From contig SOIA01000031.1 in NCBI GenBank assembly GCA_004378665.1, positions 1 through 10,403 on the forward strand: a stretch of DNA of 10,403 nt. The letters run 5' to 3'. A program made the position numbers and the translations under genes. The DNA is from Candidatus Aminicenantota bacterium (GTDB lineage Bacteria > Acidobacteriota > Aminicenantia > Aminicenantales > Aminicenantaceae). The first letter of the stretch is position 1. The number at the start of each line of letters is the position of its first letter. The notes below the pieces were generated by a model. It was not told the origin of the DNA, did no database searches, and saw nothing but the letters and a program-made list of their open reading frames with translations. Positions 1 to 6,452 of the stretch are shown in pieces.

Positions 1-49
1 CTGCCTTCTAAGCAGCGGGTCGGGAGTTCGAGTCTCTCCAGGCGTGCCA
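1..49 (+). tRNA. tRNA-Arg (anticodon UCU), 3' part only
   Basis: The window opens inside a tRNA gene, at the anticodon stem. Bases 1-4 (CTGC) pair with 12-15 (GCAG) around the seven-base loop at 5-11, whose middle bases 7-9 read TCT, giving anticodon UCU (reads AGA, Arg). A five-base variable loop lies at 17-21. The T arm is 22-26 paired with 34-38 around TTCGAGT at 27-33. The 3' acceptor strand is 39-45, the discriminator base is G46, and CCA is encoded at 47-49. The acceptor 5' strand and D arm lie outside the window, so completeness cannot be judged. A short T-rich stretch follows at 53-60 without a convincing hairpin. Confidence 0.93.
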
Positions 50-135
50 GCCTTTTCTCTCGACTGGTTTCACAATTTTACACCCAGGAGAGAATCGCAA
101 TTCAATTTTGTCTTCTTTCAATCGACTAAATTATG

Positions 136-170
136 GAGATGAAACCCCTGGTTGAAACGGGATTCATTTC
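136..170 (+). repeat. Imperfect hairpin ahead of the small-gene pair
   Basis: Bases 136-147 pair with 159-170, interrupted by one A-A mismatch (144/162) and one G-T wobble (138/168), leaving an 11-base loop. It ends just before the Shine-Dalgarno sequence of the small gene at 186. No T-run follows, so it is not an intrinsic terminator for the tRNA. It could be a leader structure or an end-protecting stem. The pairing is visible; any function is inference. Confidence 0.4.
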
Positions 171-185
171 TCGGAAAGGAAGAAG

Positions 186-353
186 ATGGAAACAAGGATC
201 GAGGTGAGAAAGGATAATACCATGCTGCAGGATATGTCTTGGCGTTTGTACGTGCTATTCATGAGGTTTTTCAAGTATCGACCACCGGGAATAGCGAGAC
301 GTGCCTTGAGTAGGATGCTCAGAGTCGCAGCAAATTTTGGAGAGGAGGGATAA
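186..353 (+). CDS. Small basic hypothetical protein (55 aa)
   Basis: I do not recognise this protein. ATG at 186 is preceded by an AAGGA Shine-Dalgarno (176-180) at 5-nt spacing, and the frame is closed upstream by a stop at 153. The product is strongly basic in its second half (residues about 19-50), with a short hydrophobic/aromatic patch (WRLYVLFMRFF) followed by Arg-rich sequence. It could be an amphipathic or nucleic-acid-binding peptide, but no motif proves this. Its stop codon TAA (351-353) shares its last A with the ATG of the next gene (TAATG), a layout typical of translational coupling. The GAGGAGGG Shine-Dalgarno of that next gene lies inside the end of this one. The coupling is the main reason to believe the gene is real. 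Confidence 0.55.
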   Translation: METRIEVRKDNTMLQDMSWRLYVLFMRFFKYRPPGIARRALSRMLRVAANFGEEG

Positions 354-601
354 TGGAAAAGAGATTTTACATAAGAGGATATAAAGAAAGAGTCGGTTTT
401 CCGATCCTGTTCGATGACGCCACCTATTCATTTGAAGAGGCGAGAACCAAGGCGAGAGAATATTTCGGCCAGATCGCCCCTCTCTGTAAAGTGATCATCT
501 TTGAGCATGACAATGGCAGTGGAGAGAGAGCTGCGCGCTTTATTTACAGGAATGAATCGGGAATGCCTCAAGAAATCGGCGATTGGTGGGAGAATTATTG
601 A
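353..601 (+). CDS. Small hypothetical protein (82 aa)
   Basis: I do not recognise this protein. It begins MEKRFYIRGY, is rich in aromatic and charged residues, and ends in a Trp-Trp-containing tail (IGDWWENY). There is no signal peptide or membrane segment, so it is probably cytosolic. The start at 353 is well supported by GGAGG within 341-350 at normal spacing, and by the one-base overlap with the stop of the preceding 55-aa gene. The two small genes therefore form a probable bicistron between tRNA-Arg and the pil operon. Nothing ties them to pilus function: a 490-bp gap and a separate promoter precede pilB. Its modest length and alternating strand/helix-like pattern would fit a small alpha/beta domain, but that is only an impression. 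Confidence 0.7.
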   Translation: MEKRFYIRGYKERVGFPILFDDATYSFEEARTKAREYFGQIAPLCKVIIFEHDNGSGERAARFIYRNESGMPQEIGDWWENY

Positions 602-754
602 AACCTGGCCGAGGTCACTCCATTCTTTCTGATATCCGTGCCCATCCGATATTCATTCAATCCTCAAGCATTTGATCGCTGTAAAAGTTTCCTCCTCGGA
701 AGTCATCCACTTTGATCCTTTCTCTGCATCTTGTTACATCCTAAAGGAAGGAGA

Positions 755-898
755 ATGAGCAAACCGGAGGAGGCTCGGACAATTTGCCGGTTGGAAGCCA
801 TCAGGGGGCCATCCTCTATTGCGATGAACCGCATAACCTTTTCAGATGAGGGAATAAATTCAAAATTCACCTTTCAAATCCTCTCAACGGATGATTGA
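755..898 (+). CDS. Possible small ORF (47 aa), weak candidate
   Basis: ATG at 755 follows an AAGGAAGGAG stretch (744-753), a strong though slightly close Shine-Dalgarno. The frame runs 47 codons to TGA at 896-898. The predicted peptide begins MSKPEEARTICRLEA. It has no recognisable motif, membrane segment or signal peptide. Only the ribosome-binding site argues for it; an ORF of this length is easily found by chance. It lies alone between the small bicistron and the pilB promoter. Confidence 0.22.
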   Translation: MSKPEEARTICRLEAIRGPSSIAMNRITFSDEGINSKFTFQILSTDD

Positions 899-966
899 CA
901 CTGCGAGGGTTCTCTGCAAACATTGGAAGCTGTTGCGGCAGTCATGCGGATATGATTTAAAATGGA

Positions 967-1043
967 TGTGTTAAAAGAGAAAAGTCTGAAGATGAGAGCG
1001 TCATTCATGTTTGGAAGATATATTGAAATACTTGTGTTAAAAG
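967..1043 (+). repeat. 11-bp direct repeat upstream of the pilB promoter
   Basis: TGTGTTAAAAG occurs at 967-977 and again at 1033-1043, 66 bp apart start to start. The second copy abuts the -35 box at 1044. It could be a pair of regulator sites. It could also be chance in AT-rich DNA. Confidence 0.3.
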
Positions 1044-1060
1044 TTGACAAATATTGTCAA
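1044..1060. promoter_or_regulatory. Perfect palindrome over the pilB -35: candidate operator
   Basis: TTGACAA (1044-1050), ATA, TTGTCAA (1054-1060) is a perfect 7-bp inverted repeat covering the -35 box and part of the spacer. Its core, TGACA at 1045-1049 and TGTCA at 1055-1059, has the same half-site, 5-bp gap and orientation as the last pair in the array upstream of the first prepilin (7887-7901). A protein bound here would block or modulate sigma70 polymerase. PilR is the obvious candidate by shared site architecture, but that is inference. Confidence 0.5.
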
Positions 1061-1072
1061 ATTGTATATTTT
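1044..1072 (+). promoter_or_regulatory. Sigma70-type promoter of the pilB operon
   Basis: A perfect -35 hexamer TTGACA (1044-1049) is followed after 17 bp by TATTTT (1067-1072) as the -10. Transcription would begin near 1079-1080, leaving a short leader with AAGGA (1084-1088) six bases before the pilB ATG. The -35 and spacing are strong. The -10 matches four of six consensus bases, and alternative registers (for example TATATT at 1065) exist. Confidence 0.65.
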
Positions 1073-1094
1073 ATAAACACTTTAAGGATAAAAA

Positions 1095-2870
1095 ATGGGA
1101 TCAAATCTTGGTGAACTTCTCATTCGGGAAAAACTCATCTCTGCAGAGCAATTGAAATCTGCTCTCGAGTATGAGAAAAAGAACAAAGTGACTGTCGGGA
1201 GCGCCCTCGTCGCTTTAGGTCTCATCACAGAAGAAGACATGGCTCAAGCCTTAAGCCGACAGTTGGGTTATCCTTATATCGACCTCGGTCAGTTCGAAGT
1301 CTATCCAGATGTCATTGAGCTTATCCCTGCGGATATCGCCAAGAAACACATGATCATGCCCATTCATCGAATCAGGTCTTTTCTGACGATGGCGATGGTT
1401 GACCCCACAGACCTGGATGTGATTGAGAACGTCAGGTTTCGAACAAGCTTGAGCATCCAACCGGTCATCGCATCTGAATCGGGGATCTCGGAAGCAATAG
1501 GCAAATACTACGGCTCATCTGACTCTATGCGCGTCAAAGAGATAATCGATGAGATCGAACAGGCTGATGATGGTTCGGTGAATGTCGTCGAGGATGAAGA
1601 GGAAGAATATGACATCGAAGAATTGACCCGCTCTACGGAGGAAGCGCCTGTCATCACTCTTGTCAACACAATATTCATGGATGCTATTAAAAAAGGAGCC
1701 AGTGACGTTCATTTCGAGCCCTATGAGCGTTCCTTCCGGGTCAGGTACCGCATAGACGGCGTCCTTCATGAGATGATGGACCTGGCCATGAAATTCAAGA
1801 ACCCGGTCACATCCCGCGTGAAGATCCTCTCCAACATGGATATTGCAGAGAAGAGGCTGCCTCAGGACGGCCGTTTAAAAATGAGAGTGAAATGGGGAGA
1901 CGACAACAAAAAAGAAGTTGACATGAGAATTTCCTGTATACCAACGATATTCGGGGAGAAAATCGTATCCCGTATCCTTGATCGGGAAAACTTGCAGTTA
2001 GACCTTACCAAACTCGGCTTTGAGAAAGAATCCCTCAAACTTTTTGATGAGGCCATCAAATTGCCCTTCGGGATCATTCTCGTCACAGGGCCGACAGGAA
2101 GCGGCAAGACAAACACACTGTATTCTGCGATCGCAACACTCAATTCCCAGGAAAAGAACATCATGACTGCGGAAGATCCCGTTGAGTTTTATATGTCGGG
2201 CGTCAACCAGGTCAACATCAAAGAAGAGATCGGCTTGAATTTCGCTTCTTCTCTCAGGTCCTTCTTGAGGCAGGACCCCGATATCATGCTTATCGGTGAG
2301 ATGAGGGATTATGAAACTGTTGATATTGCTGTGAAGGCCGCGTTGACAGGACACTTGGTTTTCTCCACAGTTCATACCAATGATGCTGCAGGCACGATTA
2401 CCAGGTTGCTCAATATGAATGTCGAGCCTTTTTTGATCTCGGACTCTCTTGTGCTCGTCGTGGCTCAAAGACTGGTGAGAAGGCTGTGTAAGAAATGCAT
2501 GGAGGAACACAAGATTGCGCCTGAAGCCCTTGTGGATATGGGGTATTCCCCTGAGGATGCAGAGAAGATTAAGCCTTACAAAGCGAAAGGCTGTGCCCTC
2601 TGCTCGGATACAGGGTACAAGGGAAGAGTCGGGCTTTTTGAGACCATGCAGGTGACGAATGATATCAAAGACCTGATTTTAGCCAAATCGCAGCCAAAAG
2701 ACATTAAAGAGGTGGCACTCAGGAATGGAATGACTTCGCTGCGAAAGAGCGGACTGACAAAAATAAAAGACGGTGTCACTTCAATCGAAGAAGTTATAAG
2801 AGAGACTGTTAGAGATACGGAGGTGAAGAGTGGCGATAACGATTCAGGAACTGCTAAAGCAGACAGTTGA
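1095..2870 (+). CDS. pilB: Type IV pilus extension ATPase PilB
   Basis: Cytoplasmic hexameric GspE/PulE-family ATPase that powers pilin polymerisation at the inner-membrane base of the type IV pilus. The 591-aa length is normal for the family. An N-terminal MshEN-type domain occupies about residues 4-140, with two tandem GxxLLxxxLI-like repeats. A very acidic linker (about 147-180) follows, then the ATPase: Walker A GPTGSGKT (332-339), Asp box AEDPVEF (359-365), Walker B-type IMLIGEMRD (397-405) and His box GHLVFSTVHTND (419-430). A Zn-binding tetracysteine, CxxC at 465/468 and CxxC at 500/503, separates PilB from PilT. ATG at 1095 has AAGGA six bases upstream. The gene heads the pilBTCSR operon, and its last 41 nt overlap pilT. 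The arginine expected in c-di-GMP-binding MshEN repeats is replaced in both repeats, so ligand binding is doubtful. Confidence 0.96.
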   Translation: MGSNLGELLIREKLISAEQLKSALEYEKKNKVTVGSALVALGLITEEDMAQALSRQLGYPYIDLGQFEVYPDVIELIPADIAKKHMIMPIHRIRSFLTMAMVDPTDLDVIENVRFRTSLSIQPVIASESGISEAIGKYYGSSDSMRVKEIIDEIEQADDGSVNVVEDEEEEYDIEELTRSTEEAPVITLVNTIFMDAIKKGASDVHFEPYERSFRVRYRIDGVLHEMMDLAMKFKNPVTSRVKILSNMDIAEKRLPQDGRLKMRVKWGDDNKKEVDMRISCIPTIFGEKIVSRILDRENLQLDLTKLGFEKESLKLFDEAIKLPFGIILVTGPTGSGKTNTLYSAIATLNSQEKNIMTAEDPVEFYMSGVNQVNIKEEIGLNFASSLRSFLRQDPDIMLIGEMRDYETVDIAVKAALTGHLVFSTVHTNDAAGTITRLLNMNVEPFLISDSLVLVVAQRLVRRLCKKCMEEHKIAPEALVDMGYSPEDAEKIKPYKAKGCALCSDTGYKGRVGLFETMQVTNDIKDLILAKSQPKDIKEVALRNGMTSLRKSGLTKIKDGVTSIEEVIRETVRDTEVKSGDNDSGTAKADS

Positions 2871-3951
2871 TCGGAATGCCAGCGATTTACATTTAAGCAC
2901 ACGAATTCCGCCACGGATCAGAGTCCATGGACGTCTGATCTCGCTGGATTATCCTGTGCTGACCCCCGTTGAGACCAAGGAGCTGGTTTACAGCCTGTTG
3001 ACAGACAAGCAGAAAAAAGCGTTCGAGGAAAAGTTCGAGCTTGATTTTTCCTTTGGCCTTAAAGATATTGGCCGTTTTCGGGGAAATGTCTATATGCAAA
3101 GGGGCGCTGTAGCGGCTGCGTTCCGGAGATTTCTCAGCCAGAATTGGAGTTTTGCTCAACTGGGACTTCCTCAGAGGATCGCCCAGCTCTGTTCGTTGCC
3201 TCGGGGATTGGTCTTGGTGACCGGTCCAACAGGATGCGGGAAATCGACAACCCTGGCCTGTATGGTTAACTACATCAACGAGGAAAGAGACGTTCATATC
3301 GTCACTATTGAAGACCCGATCGAGTATTATTTCACTCCTCGAAAGTCCATGATCAACCAGAGGGAACTCCATGTGGACACACTGTCCTACACCAATGCGC
3401 TTCGCTCTGTTCTCAGGGAAGACCCGGACGTTGTCCTTGTCGGAGAAATGAGAGACCTGCAGACCGTGGAAGCCACCCTTCATGTGGCTGAGACCGGGCA
3501 TCTCACATTCTCAACCCTTCATACGAATTCAGCTGCGGAAACGGTGTCGAGGATTGTTGATATTTTCCCTGCTCAGTATCAAGACCAAGTGAGGATCACG
3601 CTTTCCATGTCTTTGGAGGCGGTGATCACTCAGGCCCTTTTGCCTCGGGCTGACGGTAAGGGGAGAGTTTTGGCTATGGAGCTGCTTATCCCGAATATGG
3701 CCATCAGGAACCTTATTAGAGAAAATAAACTCCATCAGATCTACTCGGCTATGCAGATGGGACAAGAGAAGTACGGCATGCAGACCTTTAACCAGTCTTT
3801 AGCCACGCTTTATTTCAGGGGACTGATCACTCTTGAGACCGCAATGAAAATCTCCTACAAGCCGGAAGAGCTGACAGAGATGATTCAAAGGAAAGAAGGG
3901 ATCAAGGTTCCCACTCCTGGTCCCTCTCCGAATTCAATGAGGAAAACATAA
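2830..3951 (+). CDS. pilT: Type IV pilus retraction ATPase PilT
   Basis: Hexameric ATPase that depolymerises the pilus, powering twitching motility and retraction. At 373 aa it is of normal PilT length, and it lacks the MshEN domain and tetracysteine of PilB. An N-terminal PAS-like domain (about 1-100) contains the typical ASDLHL...PPRIRVHG stretch. The core has Walker A GPTGCGKST (132-140), Asp box IEDPIEY (160-166), Walker B VVLVGEMRD (201-209) and His box HLTFSTLHTN (224-233). The PilT-specific C-terminal AIRNLIREN motif (291-299), needed for retraction in studied homologues, is intact. The start is GTG at 2830, supported by GGAGG (2819-2823) at 6-nt spacing and by the conserved N-terminus. 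It lies inside the end of pilB, giving a 41-nt overlap and likely coupled translation. A short Pro-rich tail ends the protein. Confidence 0.96.
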   Translation: MAITIQELLKQTVDRNASDLHLSTRIPPRIRVHGRLISLDYPVLTPVETKELVYSLLTDKQKKAFEEKFELDFSFGLKDIGRFRGNVYMQRGAVAAAFRRFLSQNWSFAQLGLPQRIAQLCSLPRGLVLVTGPTGCGKSTTLACMVNYINEERDVHIVTIEDPIEYYFTPRKSMINQRELHVDTLSYTNALRSVLREDPDVVLVGEMRDLQTVEATLHVAETGHLTFSTLHTNSAAETVSRIVDIFPAQYQDQVRITLSMSLEAVITQALLPRADGKGRVLAMELLIPNMAIRNLIRENKLHQIYSAMQMGQEKYGMQTFNQSLATLYFRGLITLETAMKISYKPEELTEMIQRKEGIKVPTPGPSPNSMRKT

Positions 3952-3960
3952 GGGGGAGCT

Positions 3961-5166
3961 ATGGCTGTCTTTATCTGGAAAGGAAGAAACCGCTTGGGAG
4001 ATGTTGTTGAGGGAGAACGGTTAGCCAAGTCGGCTGCGGACCTGACAAGAATTCTCCAGAGAGAACAGGTCACCGTCATCAATGTCAAAAAGAAGCCAAC
4101 CGAGTTAAAGATTCCTTTTTTAAAAAGAGAAAAGGTCCCGCTCAAGGAATTGGCGGTCTACAGCCGGCAGCTTTCGGTTTTGATAGACGCTGACCTTCCC
4201 CTGATTCAAGGTCTGAGCATGCTGGCCCAACAGACTAAGAACAAATATTTCAAGAGTGTGATAACTCAAGTCAGGAAAGACGTTGAAGCCGGCGCTACTT
4301 TGAACCAAGCAAAGAAGAAATTCCCCAAGGTCTTTGACGACCTTTACTGCAACCTTGTGGCTTCGGGTGAGCAGAGCGGCTCGCTGGATATCATGCTGCG
4401 CCGTCTGGCTGATTACCAGGAGAGGATCGTGAAGTTGAAGGCCCAGGTCAAACAGGCCATGACCTATCCCATCGTCATTTTTGTTTTTTCTATACTCGTA
4501 ACGATTTTCATGTTGTGGAAGGTTGTTCCGATTTTTTCTGGGATTTTTGATGAACTGGGTGCAGATATGCCGCTCCTTTCCCAGATAATGCTGGCTGCGA
4601 GCAACTTTATCCAGAGTTATATATTCTGGATGTTCATCGGGTTTATAGGCTTTGTATTCCTTTTCAGGTACTTTAAGAAGACACCGCCAGGGAGGCGGGC
4701 TGTCGATACCGCATTACTGAAGATGCCTCTGTTTGGAGATATGATCGAGAAAGTCGCTCTGTCTCGAATTACACGGACTTTGAGCACTCTCCTTTCTGGA
4801 GGTGTGCCCATGATGGAGAGCCTTAAGATCACGTCATCTACGGCCGGAAACGTTCTGCTGGAAGGCCGCATTATGCAGTCTCGCGCCCAGGTCGCAGAAG
4901 GAACAAGCTTGATGGATGCTTTTAAAGAAAAAGGGCAGTTCCCTTTGGTGCTCACCCAGATGGTGGGCGTGGGAGAGGCCACAGGAACTCTGGATGCCAT
5001 GTTGACGAAATTAGCCGATTTTTATGATGATGAAGTCGAGGCGACGGTCGGAGCGCTTCTTTCGATATTGGAGCCGATTCTTCTCATCTTTGTTGGAGCC
5101 TTGATCGGAACAATCGTCATTTCCATGTATCTTCCGGTGTTCAGCCTGATCGCACAGTTTGGATGA
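3961..5166 (+). CDS. pilC: Type IV pilus inner-membrane platform protein PilC
   Basis: Polytopic inner-membrane protein of the GspF/PilC family that couples the PilB and PilT motors to pilin insertion and removal. The 401 aa fit the family. There are two repeated T2SSF helical domains, at about 62-165 (AVYSRQLSVLIDADLPLIQGL) and 265-365 (SRITRTLSTLLSGGVPMMESL). These alternate with hydrophobic segments at about 168-190, 217-237 and 367-392. Each domain carries the family's VxxGExxGxLDxML signature (133-145 and 336-347). ATG at 3961 follows a GGGGGAG Shine-Dalgarno (3952-3958) and lies only 9 nt after the pilT stop, so it is in the same transcript. Its stop overlaps the pilS start (ATGA at 5163-5166). 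Confidence 0.96.
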   Translation: MAVFIWKGRNRLGDVVEGERLAKSAADLTRILQREQVTVINVKKKPTELKIPFLKREKVPLKELAVYSRQLSVLIDADLPLIQGLSMLAQQTKNKYFKSVITQVRKDVEAGATLNQAKKKFPKVFDDLYCNLVASGEQSGSLDIMLRRLADYQERIVKLKAQVKQAMTYPIVIFVFSILVTIFMLWKVVPIFSGIFDELGADMPLLSQIMLAASNFIQSYIFWMFIGFIGFVFLFRYFKKTPPGRRAVDTALLKMPLFGDMIEKVALSRITRTLSTLLSGGVPMMESLKITSSTAGNVLLEGRIMQSRAQVAEGTSLMDAFKEKGQFPLVLTQMVGVGEATGTLDAMLTKLADFYDDEVEATVGALLSILEPILLIFVGALIGTIVISMYLPVFSLIAQFG

Positions 5167-6416
5167 GCACAGAAAAAAAAGACGTTCTCAGGCTCATACT
5201 CCTACGTCTGGTCATCGTTACATCTCTTATTGTTTCGGCGTTAATCATTCAATTCAGCACATCGGCTTTCCTTTCTCTGAATCAATTCTATTTGATCCTG
5301 TCTTTCTACCTGCTCTCTTTGATCTACATTTTTCTCTACGTTTTGGGCAGGCATTTCGTTCTTCAGGTTTCCGCCCAAATTTTATTCGACCTTATTCTGA
5401 TTACCACGCTTGTCTACATTTCTGGAGGATTGCAGGGATTCTTCTACTTTCTTTACGTGTTCGACATAATCGCAGCAAGCATAATTCTTTCCAAGCGCGC
5501 CGCGTATATCACGGCCGCTCTTTCGGCAATTTCTTTGGGCCTTCTGGTCGAGTTGATGTATTTCAAGTTTATCCCCTACTATGGACCAGGGGAAGAGATG
5601 GGAATTTCTCTGGGCTTGATGAATTATAATATTTTCATGGCCTGGAGCGCATTTTTTCTCGTTGCGTTTTTCATGAATTATTTGACCGAACGGTTGCGCA
5701 AGGCTCAGGATGAGATGCAGCTGACGCAAAAAGAACTCGAGATTAAAAACAAACTCGCTGCCGCTGGAGAGGTCGCTGCCCAGCTTGCTCACGAGATCAG
5801 GAATCCCCTTGCCGCAATCTCCGGGTCTGTCCAGGTTCTCAAGGATGAATTGGGGCTGAACGGAGAGCAGAAGGATCTGATGGATATCATTGTGTCGGAA
5901 TCGAAGAGAGTCTCCCATTCCATCGAACAATTCCTGAATTTGGCTTCCCCTGGCCAAAGGACTTTTTCCCAGATAGACCTGACAGACATCTTGAAAGAGA
6001 CGCTGACGCTCCTTCAGAGCAGCGGAGAAATGAACGGAAATATGCAGGTCCAGGGGAATTACAGCTCGATGAGCATACAATATTTCGGGAACCTCAATCA
6101 GTTCAAGCAGCTTTTCTGGAATATTTTGAGGAATGCTCTCAAGGCCATGCCCGACGGAGGAACCTTGACTGTTGATTTTGAGAAAAACAAGAAAGGTGAG
6201 ATTCAGTTGAGATTTGCCGATACAGGGATTGGAATGGCCGAGGATAAAAAAGAAAGGATTTTTGAGCCCTTTTATTCTGGATTTGAGGATGGCCAGGGGC
6301 TCGGGATGGCAGTCGTGCGCAAGATCGTGGACGATTATAAGGGAAAGATTAAAGTTGCCTCTGAACCTGATAAAGGGACAGAGATCATCATAATCCTGCC
6401 TTCGGGAAAAGCCTGA
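5163..6416 (+). CDS. pilS: Sensor histidine kinase PilS
   Basis: Membrane-bound histidine kinase that phosphorylates the response regulator PilR encoded just downstream. In Pseudomonas, PilS senses pilin in the inner membrane. About six hydrophobic segments fill residues 11-175, as in known PilS proteins. A charged, probably coiled linker (174-200) joins directly to the kinase core: H box LAHEIRNPL with phospho-His210, N box around N320/N324 (NILRNALKAM), G1 box DTGIGM (353-358), F box EPFYSGF (368-374) and G2 box GQGLGM (377-382). At 417 aa it is shorter than Pseudomonas PilS, and I see no PAS domain between membrane and kinase. ATG at 5163 overlaps the pilC stop by four bases. No good Shine-Dalgarno is present, so translation probably relies on termination-reinitiation. 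The pilS stop codon sits inside a perfect hairpin. Confidence 0.93.
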   Translation: MSTEKKDVLRLILLRLVIVTSLIVSALIIQFSTSAFLSLNQFYLILSFYLLSLIYIFLYVLGRHFVLQVSAQILFDLILITTLVYISGGLQGFFYFLYVFDIIAASIILSKRAAYITAALSAISLGLLVELMYFKFIPYYGPGEEMGISLGLMNYNIFMAWSAFFLVAFFMNYLTERLRKAQDEMQLTQKELEIKNKLAAAGEVAAQLAHEIRNPLAAISGSVQVLKDELGLNGEQKDLMDIIVSESKRVSHSIEQFLNLASPGQRTFSQIDLTDILKETLTLLQSSGEMNGNMQVQGNYSSMSIQYFGNLNQFKQLFWNILRNALKAMPDGGTLTVDFEKNKKGEIQLRFADTGIGMAEDKKERIFEPFYSGFEDGQGLGMAVVRKIVDDYKGKIKVASEPDKGTEIIIILPSGKA

Positions 6417-6428
6417 GAAGTCAGGCTT
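6409..6428 (+). promoter_or_regulatory. Perfect hairpin at the pilS/pilR junction
   Basis: AAGCCTGA (6409-6416) pairs perfectly with TCAGGCTT (6421-6428) around a GAAG loop. The 5' arm contains the pilS stop codon TGA (6414-6416). The hairpin ends 12 bases before the pilR Shine-Dalgarno and has no following T-run, so it is not a terminator. A ribosome finishing pilS would melt it. It may tune pilR translation, or mark an mRNA processing boundary between kinase and regulator; the role is inference. Confidence 0.5.
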
Positions 6429-6440
6429 CGATAAGCGAAA

Positions 6441-6446
6441 AAGGAG
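6441..6446 (+). promoter_or_regulatory. Ribosome binding site that places the pilR start at ACG
   Basis: AAGGAG at 6441-6446 is the only strong Shine-Dalgarno at the head of the PilR frame. Six bases later comes ACG (6453-6455), immediately followed by codons for DKILIVDDE, the usual N-terminus of a receiver domain. The frame is closed upstream by TAA at 6432-6434, with no ATG, GTG or TTG between that stop and the receiver. The site therefore fixes the start at a non-canonical codon. Confidence 0.6.
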
Positions 6447-6452
6447 AAGAAA

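Larger units (their letters stand above)
602..1094. other. Intergenic region between the small genes and pilB
   Basis: About 490 bases without a convincing gene. It holds one weak 47-codon ORF with a good Shine-Dalgarno (755-898), an 11-base direct repeat (967-977 and 1033-1043), and the pilB promoter with its palindrome at 1044-1072. The last 140 bases are clearly AT-richer than the rest, as expected for a promoter region. I see no strong intrinsic terminator after the gene ending at 601. Confidence 0.7.

Noticed and set aside
1..49. tRNA 3' end as an attachment site of an integrated element
   Set aside because: No second copy of the tRNA 3' end appears in the window and there is no integrase gene.
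924..938. Sigma54-like sequence TTGGAAGCTGTTGC upstream of pilB
   Set aside because: The GG and GC are 8 bp apart rather than the required 10.
962..1114. 50-codon ORF running through the pilB promoter into pilB
   Set aside because: No Shine-Dalgarno, spans the promoter and palindrome, and overlaps the pilB start in another frame; the AT-rich codons reflect promoter composition.
5159..5629. 156-codon + strand frame overlapping the start of pilS
   Set aside because: It overlaps the membrane domain of pilS in another frame; the product has no coherent pattern, and pilS is certain.
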